A stretch of 64,000 nt of DNA from Sanguibacter gelidistatuariae. Its GTDB lineage: Bacteria; Actinomycetota; Actinomycetes; Actinomycetales; Cellulomonadaceae. The notes under the pieces were generated by a model. The model was given only the letters and a program-made list of their open reading frames with translations, had not been told where the DNA came from and did no database searches. A program made the translations under genes and the position numbers. Positions 54,667 through 61,360 of this stretch are shown here, in pieces (positions within the stretch are counted from its first letter, which is position 1; each line of letters begins with the position of its first letter). The stretch lies in NCBI RefSeq assembly GCF_900096585.1, contig NZ_FMYH01000007.1, forward strand, positions 1-64,000, written 5' to 3'.

Positions 54667-56285
54667 GACGCGTCCTCGGGGGTCGTCGGAGCAGGGGCGG
54701 AGGTCGGCCTCGCGCCGGGCGCCCCGTCGTCGTGCGTCCTGGCCCACCACTGGCGGAAGGTCTCCTTGGGCGGGGCGGGGATGTCCCGCGCGCCGGTCCA
54801 GAGCGAGCCGGGGAAGGGCAGGGACGAGATCCGCTTCTTCTTGCCGGCCATCAGGCGCAGCGCGGCTGTGCCCTTCTCAGCCGTGGCGAAGCGCTTGGAG
54901 TCGGCCATGACGAAGGATGCCGCCTTCATCGCCGCGCCCCAGGCCGTGGGGTGGTGGCGGGCCTTGTCCTCCTCGACCGTGCGGGCGCGCAGGTGCACAA
55001 GCAGGGACGGGATGTCGATCTTGACCGGGCACACCTCGTAGCACGCCCCGCACAGGGTCGAGGCGAAGGGCAGGGTGTTGTTCGGGTCGGAGTGGCCGGT
55101 CGAGCCGGTGAGCTGGGGGGTGAGGATCGCGCCGATCGGACCGGGGTAGACCGAGCCATAGGCGTGCCCGCCGACCCGCTCGTAGACGGGGCACACGTTC
55201 AGGCACGCCGAGCAGCGGATGCACTTGAGCGCGGCCCGGCCCACGTCGTCGGCCAGGGCGTTGGAGCGACCGTTGTCGAGCAGGACGAGGTGGACGTTCT
55301 GCGGTCCGTCGCCGGGGGTGACCCCGGTCCACAGGCTCGTGTACGGGTTCATCCGCTCCCCGGTCGAGGACCGTGGCAGCAGCTGCATGAACACCTCGAG
55401 GTCTGCGAAGTCCGGCACGATCTTCTCGATGCCCATGACCGTGATGAGGGTCTCGGGGAGGGTGAGGCACATGCGCCCGTTCCCCTCGGACTCCACGACG
55501 GTCAGGGTGCCGGTGCTCGCGACGGCGAAGTTCGCGCCGCTGATCGCGACCTTCGCGGCCAGGAACTTGCGGCGCAGGTGCGCCCGGGCGGCCATGGCGA
55601 GCTCGCGCGGGGCGTCGGTCATCCCGGCGGGGGTGTGCTCCATCCGCTCGAGGAAGATCTCGCGGATCTCGGAGCGGTTGCGGTGGATCGCGGGCACGAG
55701 GATGTGGGAGGGCATGTCGTCGGAGAGCTGGACGATGAGCTCGGCGAGGTCGGTCTCGAAGGCCGCGATGCCTTCTGCGGCGAGGGCCTCGTTGAGGCCA
55801 ATCTCCTGGGTGGCCATGGACTTGACCTTGACCACCTCGGTCTCGCCGGTGGCCTTGATCAGGTCGGTGACGATGCGGTTTGCCTCGGCCGCGTCGCGCG
55901 CCCAGTGGATGATGCCGCCGCGGGCGGTGAAGTTCTTCTCAAATTCCTCGAGCAGCGCCGGGAGGTCGGCCAGGACGGCGATCTTCAGGTCCGATCCCGC
56001 CGTGCGCAGCTCCTCCCAGTCGGGCACCTCGTTCACGACGGCAGCGCGCTTGGCGCGGATGGTCGACGTCGCGTGGGCGAGATTGCGGCGCAGCTGGGTG
56101 TTGCCCAGGGCAGCGCGCGCGGCGTCGGGAAAGGTCTTGCCCCAGCGCAGCGGGGCGTCGGGGTGCGGGACGTCGTCGCCGATACGGGTGGGGTTCCCCG
56201 GATCGGGCTGGGCCGACGCCGGGCCCGGCCGGGGCGCTCCGGCGGCCGGGGACGCGAGGCTTGGCATGCCCAGGAAGGTGCTCAT
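54663..56285 (-). CDS. lutB: LutB iron-sulfur protein, lactate utilisation
   Basis: 540 residues. N-terminal LUD domain (GETEVVKVKSMATQEIGLNE, SGANFAVASTGTLTVVESEG) and a C-terminal ferredoxin-like part with two clusters: CIRCSACLNVCPVYERVGGH and CGACYEVCPVKIDIP. A C-terminal extension with PPKETFRQWW is typical of the family. It transfers electrons from lactate oxidation. Overlaps both neighbours by four bases (ATGA), so lutABC is one translationally coupled operon. Confidence 0.94.
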   Translation of the reverse strand: MSTFLGMPSLASPAAGAPRPGPASAQPDPGNPTRIGDDVPHPDAPLRWGKTFPDAARAALGNTQLRRNLAHATSTIRAKRAAVVNEVPDWEELRTAGSDLKIAVLADLPALLEEFEKNFTARGGIIHWARDAAEANRIVTDLIKATGETEVVKVKSMATQEIGLNEALAAEGIAAFETDLAELIVQLSDDMPSHILVPAIHRNRSEIREIFLERMEHTPAGMTDAPRELAMAARAHLRRKFLAAKVAISGANFAVASTGTLTVVESEGNGRMCLTLPETLITVMGIEKIVPDFADLEVFMQLLPRSSTGERMNPYTSLWTGVTPGDGPQNVHLVLLDNGRSNALADDVGRAALKCIRCSACLNVCPVYERVGGHAYGSVYPGPIGAILTPQLTGSTGHSDPNNTLPFASTLCGACYEVCPVKIDIPSLLVHLRARTVEEDKARHHPTAWGAAMKAASFVMADSKRFATAEKGTAALRLMAGKKKRISSLPFPGSLWTGARDIPAPPKETFRQWWARTHDDGAPGARPTSAPAPTTPEDAS

Positions 56286-57103
56286 CGGGTGCTCACCTCG
56301 ATCGTGGTCGCCGAGCGATCGGCGGTCGGGTCACCCACGGTCGTGGGCTGCGCGGGCTCCGCGCGGGTGCTCGCGAGGATCTCGGCGAGGTGCATGGTGC
56401 GCACCCCGGCGCGGGTCCGGGTCAGCCCGCCACCGATGTGCATGAGGCAGGAGTAGTCCCCCGCGGTGAGCACCTCGGCGCCGGTCGACCTCACGTGGGT
56501 CATCTTGTCGCCGAGCATGGCGATCGACGTGTCGGAGTTCTTCAGCGCGAAGGTGCCGCCGAATCCGCAGCAGGACTCGGCGTCGCCCAGCTCGACGAGG
56601 TCGATGCCCTCGACCGCGCGCAGGAGCTGGAGGGGGCGGTCGCCCACGTGCAGCATCCGCAGCGAGTGACACGTGGGGTGGTAGGTGACGCGGTGCGGGA
56701 AGTGCGCCCCGACGTCGGTCACCCCGAGCACGTCGACGAGGAGCTCGGAGAGCTCGTAGGTCTTCGCGGCGACGGCCTCGGCCGTGGCTGCGAGCTTGTC
56801 CTCGCCCAGGCGCCGGCACACCATCGCCTGCTGGTGGCGGATGGACCCGGTGCACGAGCCGGAGGGGACGACGATCGCGTCCCACTCGTCGTCCAGGACC
56901 GGGGAGAACGCCTCGACGTGGTTCTTGATGATGGGCAGCGCGTCTTTGAAGTACCCGGTGTTGACGTGCATCTGCCCGCAGCAGGTCTGGCTGGGCGGGA
57001 AGACGACCTCGTGGCCGAGGCGTTCGAGCAGCCTCACCGTGGCCTGAGGGGCCTGGGGGAACATGGCGTCGGCGAGGCAGGTCGCGGCGAGAGCGATGCG
57101 CAC
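56282..57103 (-). CDS. lutA: LutA, CCG-domain protein, lactate utilisation
   Basis: 273 residues from the GTG at 57103, which has AAGGAG four bases upstream; the longer frame to 57325 is not supported. Two CCG domains: FPPSQTCCGQMHVNTGYFKD and GDAESCCGFGGTFALKNSDT, which bind Fe-S clusters in LutA/GlpC-type proteins. First gene of lutABC, which lets cells grow on L-lactate by oxidising it to pyruvate without a flavin lactate dehydrogenase. No lutR gene is adjacent. Confidence 0.93.
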   Translation of the reverse strand: MRIALAATCLADAMFPQAPQATVRLLERLGHEVVFPPSQTCCGQMHVNTGYFKDALPIIKNHVEAFSPVLDDEWDAIVVPSGSCTGSIRHQQAMVCRRLGEDKLAATAEAVAAKTYELSELLVDVLGVTDVGAHFPHRVTYHPTCHSLRMLHVGDRPLQLLRAVEGIDLVELGDAESCCGFGGTFALKNSDTSIAMLGDKMTHVRSTGAEVLTAGDYSCLMHIGGGLTRTRAGVRTMHLAEILASTRAEPAQPTTVGDPTADRSATTIEVSTR

Positions 57104-57225
57104 GGTGCTCCTTGGGGGAGGCGGGTTGCTGACAGAATCCACGATAACGCATGTGGCCGGAATCAGGATAGCGCTTTCCGCAAGTTCAGTCAGTGGGTGT
57201 GCCCGGCGCATGCGGAAACGACTCA

Positions 57226-57249
57226 GCCCGGCGTCCACGGACGCCGGGC
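57226..57249 (-). terminator. Hairpin terminator after the ABC ATPase gene
   Basis: 11-bp perfect inverted repeat GCCCGGCGTCC/GGACGCCGGGC with a minimal loop, 35 bp downstream of the ABC ATPase stop. Confidence 0.6.
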
Positions 57250-57284
57250 CGAGTGTGCTGGAAGGGTCGGTGACCGGAGCAGGC

Positions 57285-58064
57285 CTAGGCGAACGTCCCC
57301 GTGGTCTCCGGGAAGACCAGCGCAAGCTCGCGCGTCACGGCGTGCTTGGGGGTGTTCAGCAGCTCCTGCACGCTGCCGGTCTCCACGAAGGTGCCGCCGT
57401 CGAGCACGTGGACGGTGGGGCACAGTCGGTTGATGAGGTCGAGGTCGTGCGAGGCGACGAGCAGACCGATGTTGTTCTCCTCGACGATCTCCGCCAGGCG
57501 CCGGCTCACCGCGTCCTTGAGGGACTGGTCGAGGGCGGTCGTCGGCTCGTCGAGCAGGAGGATGTCGGGGCGGGTGGACAGCGCCGCGGCCAGTGCGAGG
57601 CGCTGTCGCTCGCCGCCCGAGAGGGACGAGATGGTCCGCTTGAGGAAGCGCGGCTCGAGGAACATCACCGCGATCGCGCCCTCGGCGCTCGCACCCGTCG
57701 CACGACCGGCCTTGCGGGCCTTGGCCAGCTCACCCTCGATCGCCTTCTCCACGGTCTGGCGCCCGTCGAGACCGCTGAAACCGTTCTGGGCGACGGACCG
57801 GACCGCCACCCCGAAGCGCTTCTTGTCCCGCATGCCCAGGCGTCCCACGGTCGCGCCGTCGAAGTTCACTCGACCGCCGCGTGCCTTGAGCTCCCCGGTC
57901 ATCGTCTTGATGAGGGTCGTCTTGCCGACGCCGGAGCGGCCGATGATCCCGATCGCGCCGGTGCTGGGGGAGACCAGCAGGTCGATCCCGTTGATCGACG
58001 GTGTGCTTCCGTAACCGGCCACGAGCCCGTGCGCGGACAGGCTGGACGTCTTCGCGGTCATCAT
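57285..58064 (-). CDS. Orphan ABC transporter ATP-binding protein
   Basis: 259 residues. Walker A GRSGVGKTTLIKTM, the signature SSLSGGERQRLALAAAL, Walker B DILLLDEPTTALD and the switch His in ASHDLDLI. It resembles the DppF/NikE type ATPases for peptides or metals. No permease or binding protein lies next to it; lutA is downstream after a terminator and upstream is a gap of about 200 bp. Its partner subunits must be elsewhere. Confidence 0.87.
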   Translation of the reverse strand: MMTAKTSSLSAHGLVAGYGSTPSINGIDLLVSPSTGAIGIIGRSGVGKTTLIKTMTGELKARGGRVNFDGATVGRLGMRDKKRFGVAVRSVAQNGFSGLDGRQTVEKAIEGELAKARKAGRATGASAEGAIAVMFLEPRFLKRTISSLSGGERQRLALAAALSTRPDILLLDEPTTALDQSLKDAVSRRLAEIVEENNIGLLVASHDLDLINRLCPTVHVLDGGTFVETGSVQELLNTPKHAVTRELALVFPETTGTFA

Positions 58065-58261
58065 TCTCCTGTTCGGGGCCGAGCCCCTTGATCAAACCTG
58101 ATCGGCTGCAGACCTCGCTGCCCAGGAGGTCAACGAACGAGAGCGCCTCTACGCTCCCACGATATGCCGTCGATCGCACCGGGATGTGCCACGTGGTCCT
58201 GGTTGACGCTGTCTGGGCCTGGTAACCACGGCGAAACGCTGACCGGGATGATCACCAACCG

Positions 58262-58774
58262 CTACCTCGACACTCGATCTGTCGCTGGTGTTCTGTCAGA
58301 GGGGGCGAGCCCGGCGATTGCTCGAGGTCGTGACGTGCTCTCTTGGTCGGACGGCGCCGCGAGTGATCTCAGCACTTCCTCGAGTGATTCAAGCCTGGCG
58401 GCGCCGACCTGCTCCGCTAGGCGATTGCGGAGTTGATCGAACGCCTCCGCACCTACCGACATCATTTCGTAGCCTCGAGCCGTGACGATGAGTGTCTTCC
58501 GGCGGGCGTCAACCGGGTCGCTGTGACGCTGGAGATACCCGAGATCTTCGAGAGCGGCAATGGATTTCGCTGCGGCCTGCTTGGAGACGTTCAGACTCCT
58601 CCCCAGCTCGGATGCGCTTTGGGCTCCCTTGTCGATCGCCTGCAAGGCGAATTCATGCGTGGCTGTCACTCCCGGATGTCCCTGGCGTTCGAGTTCGACT
58701 ATGACCTCATCGACCAAGATGTTGAAGCCGCTGAGAAGAAGCTTCGCCAGCTCGGCTCCTCGGGAGTGGTCCAT
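58262..58774 (-). CDS. MarR family transcriptional regulator
   Basis: 170 residues from the ATG at 58774 (MDHSRGAELAKLL). The winged helix-turn-helix reads GAQSASELGRSLNVSKQAAA followed by KSIAALEDLGYLQR, and the wing SDPVDARRKTLIVTARGYEM. The frame is open upstream, but the codons run through two operator palindromes and are not protein-like. Divergent from the hydrolase gene at 58899; the twin operators lie in the 124-bp gap. The likely role is repression of the hydrolase, with a small organic compound as inducer. Confidence 0.88.
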   Translation of the reverse strand: MDHSRGAELAKLLLSGFNILVDEVIVELERQGHPGVTATHEFALQAIDKGAQSASELGRSLNVSKQAAAKSIAALEDLGYLQRHSDPVDARRKTLIVTARGYEMMSVGAEAFDQLRNRLAEQVGAARLESLEEVLRSLAAPSDQESTSRPRAIAGLAPSDRTPATDRVSR

Positions 58775-58803
58775 GGGACAAGGATAGCCGTCCACCACCA
58801 CTA

Positions 58804-58818
58804 GACAACCGGGTTGTC
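58804..58818. promoter_or_regulatory. MarR operator, copy 1
   Basis: GACAACCGGGTTGTC, a perfect 15-bp palindrome around one central base, between the divergent marR-like and hydrolase genes. Confidence 0.78.
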
Positions 58819-58831
58819 TGATTGCTAGACT

Positions 58832-58846
58832 GACAACCTGGTTGTC
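58832..58846. promoter_or_regulatory. MarR operator, copy 2
   Basis: GACAACCTGGTTGTC, a second perfect palindrome with the same arms, 28 bp centre-to-centre from copy 1, so the two lie nearly on the same face of the helix. Confidence 0.78.
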
Positions 58847-58898
58847 GATCGGGCGTGTGTCCAAGGGCACATATCCAAGAGAGAAAGTGAATGACCTC

Positions 58899-59786
58899 AT
58901 GAGCACTTCTGGCACTCCCGCCACCATCCCGGACGTGGATCACCACCACGTCGACGTGAACGGCACGACCCTGCACTACGTCTCGGCCGGGACCGCAGGC
59001 ACCCCGATCCTGCTTGTCCATGGCTTCCCCGAGTCGTGGTGGGCGTTCCACAAGCTGATCCCGCTCCTGGCCGAAGCGCACCAGGTGTTCGCCGTCGACC
59101 TGCGCGGTTTCGGAGATTCCGCTACCGCATCCGAGGGTTTCGACAGTGCCGTGGCCGCTGAGGATCTTCACCAGTTCATCCAAGCCCTCGGGGTGGGACC
59201 CGTGCACCTGGCCGCCCAGGACATCTCCGGCGGAACCGCATTCCGCCTCGCCGCAACTCACCCGGACGATCTACTCAGCTTCACCGCGACCGAGATGGGT
59301 CTAGCCGGCTTCGGGCTCGAAGGCTTGGCCGACATCACCCACGGTGGCTCGTGGCACATCGGCGTTCTCGCCTCCCCAGGAATCGCCGAAATGCTCTTCG
59401 CCGGACGCGAGCGCGAGGTCCTCGGACAGTGGGCCTTCCCGTCCATGACCGTGGCGAGTGGTTCCATCACCGGCGACGATGTCGACGAGTTCGTGCGGAC
59501 CTACTCCCGCACGGACGGGTGGCGTGGTGCGATCGGGCTCTACCAGTCGATGCTCGTCGAGGGAGACGCCCTCAAGGCCCTTGCAGAATCGAGCCCGCTC
59601 ACCGTTCCAGCACTTGCGGTCGGCGGATTCGGAGGACCGTTCACTGTTGGAACCCTCAGCCAGGTCGTCACGGGGGACGTCGAATCGGTCCAGCTTGATG
59701 GCGTCGGGCACTACGTCGCTCTCGAAGCTCCCGGCGCGCTCGCCGACGCGATTCTCGCCTTCACCGGCCGCGTCGACGCTTCCTAG
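58899..59786 (+). CDS. Alpha/beta hydrolase, epoxide-hydrolase-like
   Basis: 295 residues from the ATG at 58899 (GAGAGAAAG ten bases upstream). Oxyanion motif HGFPESWWAFHKL, VDLRGFGDSATASEGFDS, the nucleophile elbow AAQDISGGTAFR with Asp as in epoxide hydrolases and haloalkane dehalogenases, and the final His in GVGHYVALEAPGALAD. Controlled by the divergent MarR protein. Probably acts on an epoxide or ester xenobiotic. The gene ends next to a 44-bp duplicate of the 3' end of the SMR gene. Confidence 0.85.
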   Translation: MSTSGTPATIPDVDHHHVDVNGTTLHYVSAGTAGTPILLVHGFPESWWAFHKLIPLLAEAHQVFAVDLRGFGDSATASEGFDSAVAAEDLHQFIQALGVGPVHLAAQDISGGTAFRLAATHPDDLLSFTATEMGLAGFGLEGLADITHGGSWHIGVLASPGIAEMLFAGREREVLGQWAFPSMTVASGSITGDDVDEFVRTYSRTDGWRGAIGLYQSMLVEGDALKALAESSPLTVPALAVGGFGGPFTVGTLSQVVTGDVESVQLDGVGHYVALEAPGALADAILAFTGRVDAS

Positions 59787-59826
59787 GTCGATGACCTTCA
59801 ACCCGACGACGCATGCCACGATCCCG
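59782..59826. repeat. Partial duplicate of the 3' end of the SMR gene
   Basis: The 45 bases CCTAGGTCGATGACC... to ATCCCG match 59887-59930, which covers the last about 13 codons and stop of the SMR gene, with about three changes. The two copies are direct repeats 105 bp apart, and copy 1 overlaps the stop region of the hydrolase gene. It looks like a recombination scar or the tail of a lost tandem SMR gene. Confidence 0.75.
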
Positions 59827-59887
59827 GATTCGGCGTCGACGAGAGAAGCGTGGGCATGGCTCGCCCCAATGTCCGCGGTCAGTACAC

Positions 59888-60202
59888 CTAGTCGATAACC
59901 TTCAGCCCGACGACGCATGCCACGATCCCGAGCAGCAGCAGGATCCGCACGAGCGAGGCGGCCTCGGCGCCGGTGGCCATCGCGTAGGTCACGGTCCCGA
60001 CCGCGCCGATGCCGACCCAGACGGCGTAGGCCGTCCCGGTAGGCAGCTCGCGCATGGCGTAGGCGAGACCGGCCATGGAGACCACGAGGCCCGCGCCGAA
60101 GATGATGGTCGGGGCGAGCCGGGTGAGGCCTTCGCTGCGGCCGAGCGCGGTGGCCCAGACGGCCTCGAAGACGCCGGAGACGACAAGAATGATCCAGGAC
60201 AT
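59888..60202 (-). CDS. gdx: SMR family exporter, Gdx/SugE type (guanidinium exporter)
   Basis: 104 residues, four membrane helices. N-terminus SWIILVVSGVFEAVWATALG with the essential Glu at residue 13 and the Trp of the Gdx subtype, then GRSEGLTRLAPTIIFGAG and MRELPTGTAYAVWVGIGAVG. SMR proteins exchange cations for protons; the Gdx subtype exports guanidinium. A guanidine-III riboswitch directly upstream supports that specificity. The ATG is preceded by GGAGGG. A part of its 3' end is duplicated 105 bp downstream. Confidence 0.9.
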   Translation of the reverse strand: MSWIILVVSGVFEAVWATALGRSEGLTRLAPTIIFGAGLVVSMAGLAYAMRELPTGTAYAVWVGIGAVGTVTYAMATGAEAASLVRILLLLGIVACVVGLKVID

Positions 60203-60215
60203 GGGTACCCTCCAC

Positions 60216-60255
60216 GCGCCGTCTTGTCGCTGACCGGGTACGGCGCCTCGTCCGG
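60216..60255 (-). ncRNA. Guanidine-III riboswitch
   Basis: On the minus strand the 40 bases read CCGGACGAGGCGCCGTACCC then GGTCAGCGACAAGACGGCGC. This is almost the same as the known Thermobifida fusca guanidine-III (ykkC-III) aptamer, including CCGGACGAGG, CGCCGUACCCGGUCAG, and ACAAGACGGCGC, which form the pseudoknot. It ends 13 bases before the SMR start and directly precedes the GGAGGG ribosome binding site, so it likely controls translation initiation. Confidence 0.88.
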
Positions 60256-60362
60256 GGTGCCGGGTGGCGGGGTGCTGTCGATCAGGAAACCGGCGGGCCG
60301 GTACGTCTGATCAGTTTCGACGATACGCCATCGGGGCGCCTCCGACGCAGGTGACTCCGCGC

Positions 60363-60917
60363 CTACTCCCCGCCCGTGACCTCGATCGTCAGCGTCATCC
60401 CGGCTGCGCGGTGCCCGCTCACGCTGCACCAGCCGTCGAGGTTCGCCTCGATCACGCCCAGGTCCAGTGTCGCGGACTTGTCCCGGGGGAGCAGGTCGGT
60501 CGACAGGTCGTTCTCGAAGACGAGGTCGTGCGGCATGGAGTCGGCGTTCTTGGCTTCGATGATGACGTGCGTGCCCGGCTCGACCTCGATCACGGAGGGC
60601 TCAAACCGCATGTCCTTCATGACCACAGACACGGTGACGGCCCCGTCTGCAGCCACGGATGTCGCGCCGGGTGCCGGCGAAGGATCTGAGCTGCATCCCG
60701 TGAGGGCGGCGGTGAAGACGGTCACGCACACTGCGACCCGGCCGCGTGCGGTCGCGTGTCTGGTGTGGACGTCGCGGCGGCCTCGTCGGCGTGGGGATCG
60801 ACCGATCTGGCAGAGGCGGTTTGCTGGGCACAGGTCTGTGGAGTGACGGACATCGCGGTGGAACACCACTCCACTGTAGGTGCAGACCCTGAGGATCGCG
60901 GCCATGGACAACGCCAC
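60363..60917 (-). CDS. Cupredoxin-like lipoprotein
   Basis: The mature region is a cupredoxin domain of about 100 residues: MKDMRFEPSVIEVEPGTHVI, MPHDLVFEND and WCSVSGHRAAGMTLTIEV. The ligand set His (PHD), Cys, His and Met fits a type-1 copper site. A lipobox-like LTGC follows a hydrophobic stretch VAVCVTVFTAALTGC. The true start is unclear: the open frame begins at ATG 60917, which gives an unusually long N-terminus, and closer candidates are GTG codons with weak sites. Likely a periplasmic-side electron carrier or copper-binding protein. Confidence 0.7.
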   Translation of the reverse strand: MALSMAAILRVCTYSGVVFHRDVRHSTDLCPANRLCQIGRSPRRRGRRDVHTRHATARGRVAVCVTVFTAALTGCSSDPSPAPGATSVAADGAVTVSVVMKDMRFEPSVIEVEPGTHVIIEAKNADSMPHDLVFENDLSTDLLPRDKSATLDLGVIEANLDGWCSVSGHRAAGMTLTIEVTGGE

Positions 60918-60959
60918 GGACAGGACCGCAGGACACGGGACCTTCTACCCGCCGTTGAT

Positions 60960-60971
60960 TGGTCTAGTCCA
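60960..60971. promoter_or_regulatory. DasR-type site (dre) 1
   Basis: TGGTCTAGTCCA, one base from the palindrome TGGTCTAGACCA recognised by DasR (GntR family), about 57 bp upstream of the HPr start. Confidence 0.65.
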
Positions 60972-60977
60972 CTACGA

Positions 60978-60989
60978 TGGTCTAGTCCA
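60978..60989. promoter_or_regulatory. DasR-type site (dre) 2
   Basis: A second TGGTCTAGTCCA, 18 bp from the first, about 39 bp upstream of the HPr start. Confidence 0.65.
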
Positions 60990-61016
60990 CCTTGATCGGA
61001 TCCCGGGAGATGTTTC

Positions 61017-61286
61017 ATGGAACGCACCGTCACCGTCGCCATCCTCGAAGGGCTGCACGCCCGCCCGGCCGCCTTGTTCGTCCAGGAGGCGAGCAAGCAG
61101 CCCGCATCTGTGACCCTCACCGTGCCCAACGAGGAACCGGTCGACGCCGACTCGATTCTTGGTGTGATGACGCTCGGTGTCGCCGCAGGGATGCAGGTGG
61201 TGCTCAGCACGGAGAAGGACGACGACGCCGCGCAGGCATCGGTTGACGCCCTCGCCGCGTTCCTGGCCCAGGAGACCATCCGGTAG
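61017..61286 (+). CDS. ptsH: PTS phosphocarrier protein HPr
   Basis: 89 residues. The active-site His14 is in GLHARPAALFVQEASK, and Ser46 in VDADSILGVMTLGVAAG is the regulatory phosphorylation position. HPr passes phosphate from enzyme I to sugar-specific EIIA proteins. Start ATG after GGGAGATGTTTC. Two DasR-type sites lie upstream, as in Streptomyces where DasR controls pts genes in response to GlcN-6-P. It is convergent with ptsI. Confidence 0.94.
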   Translation: MERTVTVAILEGLHARPAALFVQEASKQPASVTLTVPNEEPVDADSILGVMTLGVAAGMQVVLSTEKDDDAAQASVDALAAFLAQETIR

Positions 61287-61307
61287 CACCACGCGCGCCG
61301 CGACCAC

Positions 61308-61347
61308 AGCGACGGCCCGTCCCCACCGTGGGGGACGTGCCGTCGCT
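61308..61347. terminator. Bidirectional hairpin terminator
   Basis: Long inverted repeat of about 18 bp with one mismatch (arms 61308-61325 and 61329-61347) between the convergent ptsH and ptsI genes. Confidence 0.75.
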
Positions 61348-61360
61348 GCGCTGCCGGGTC

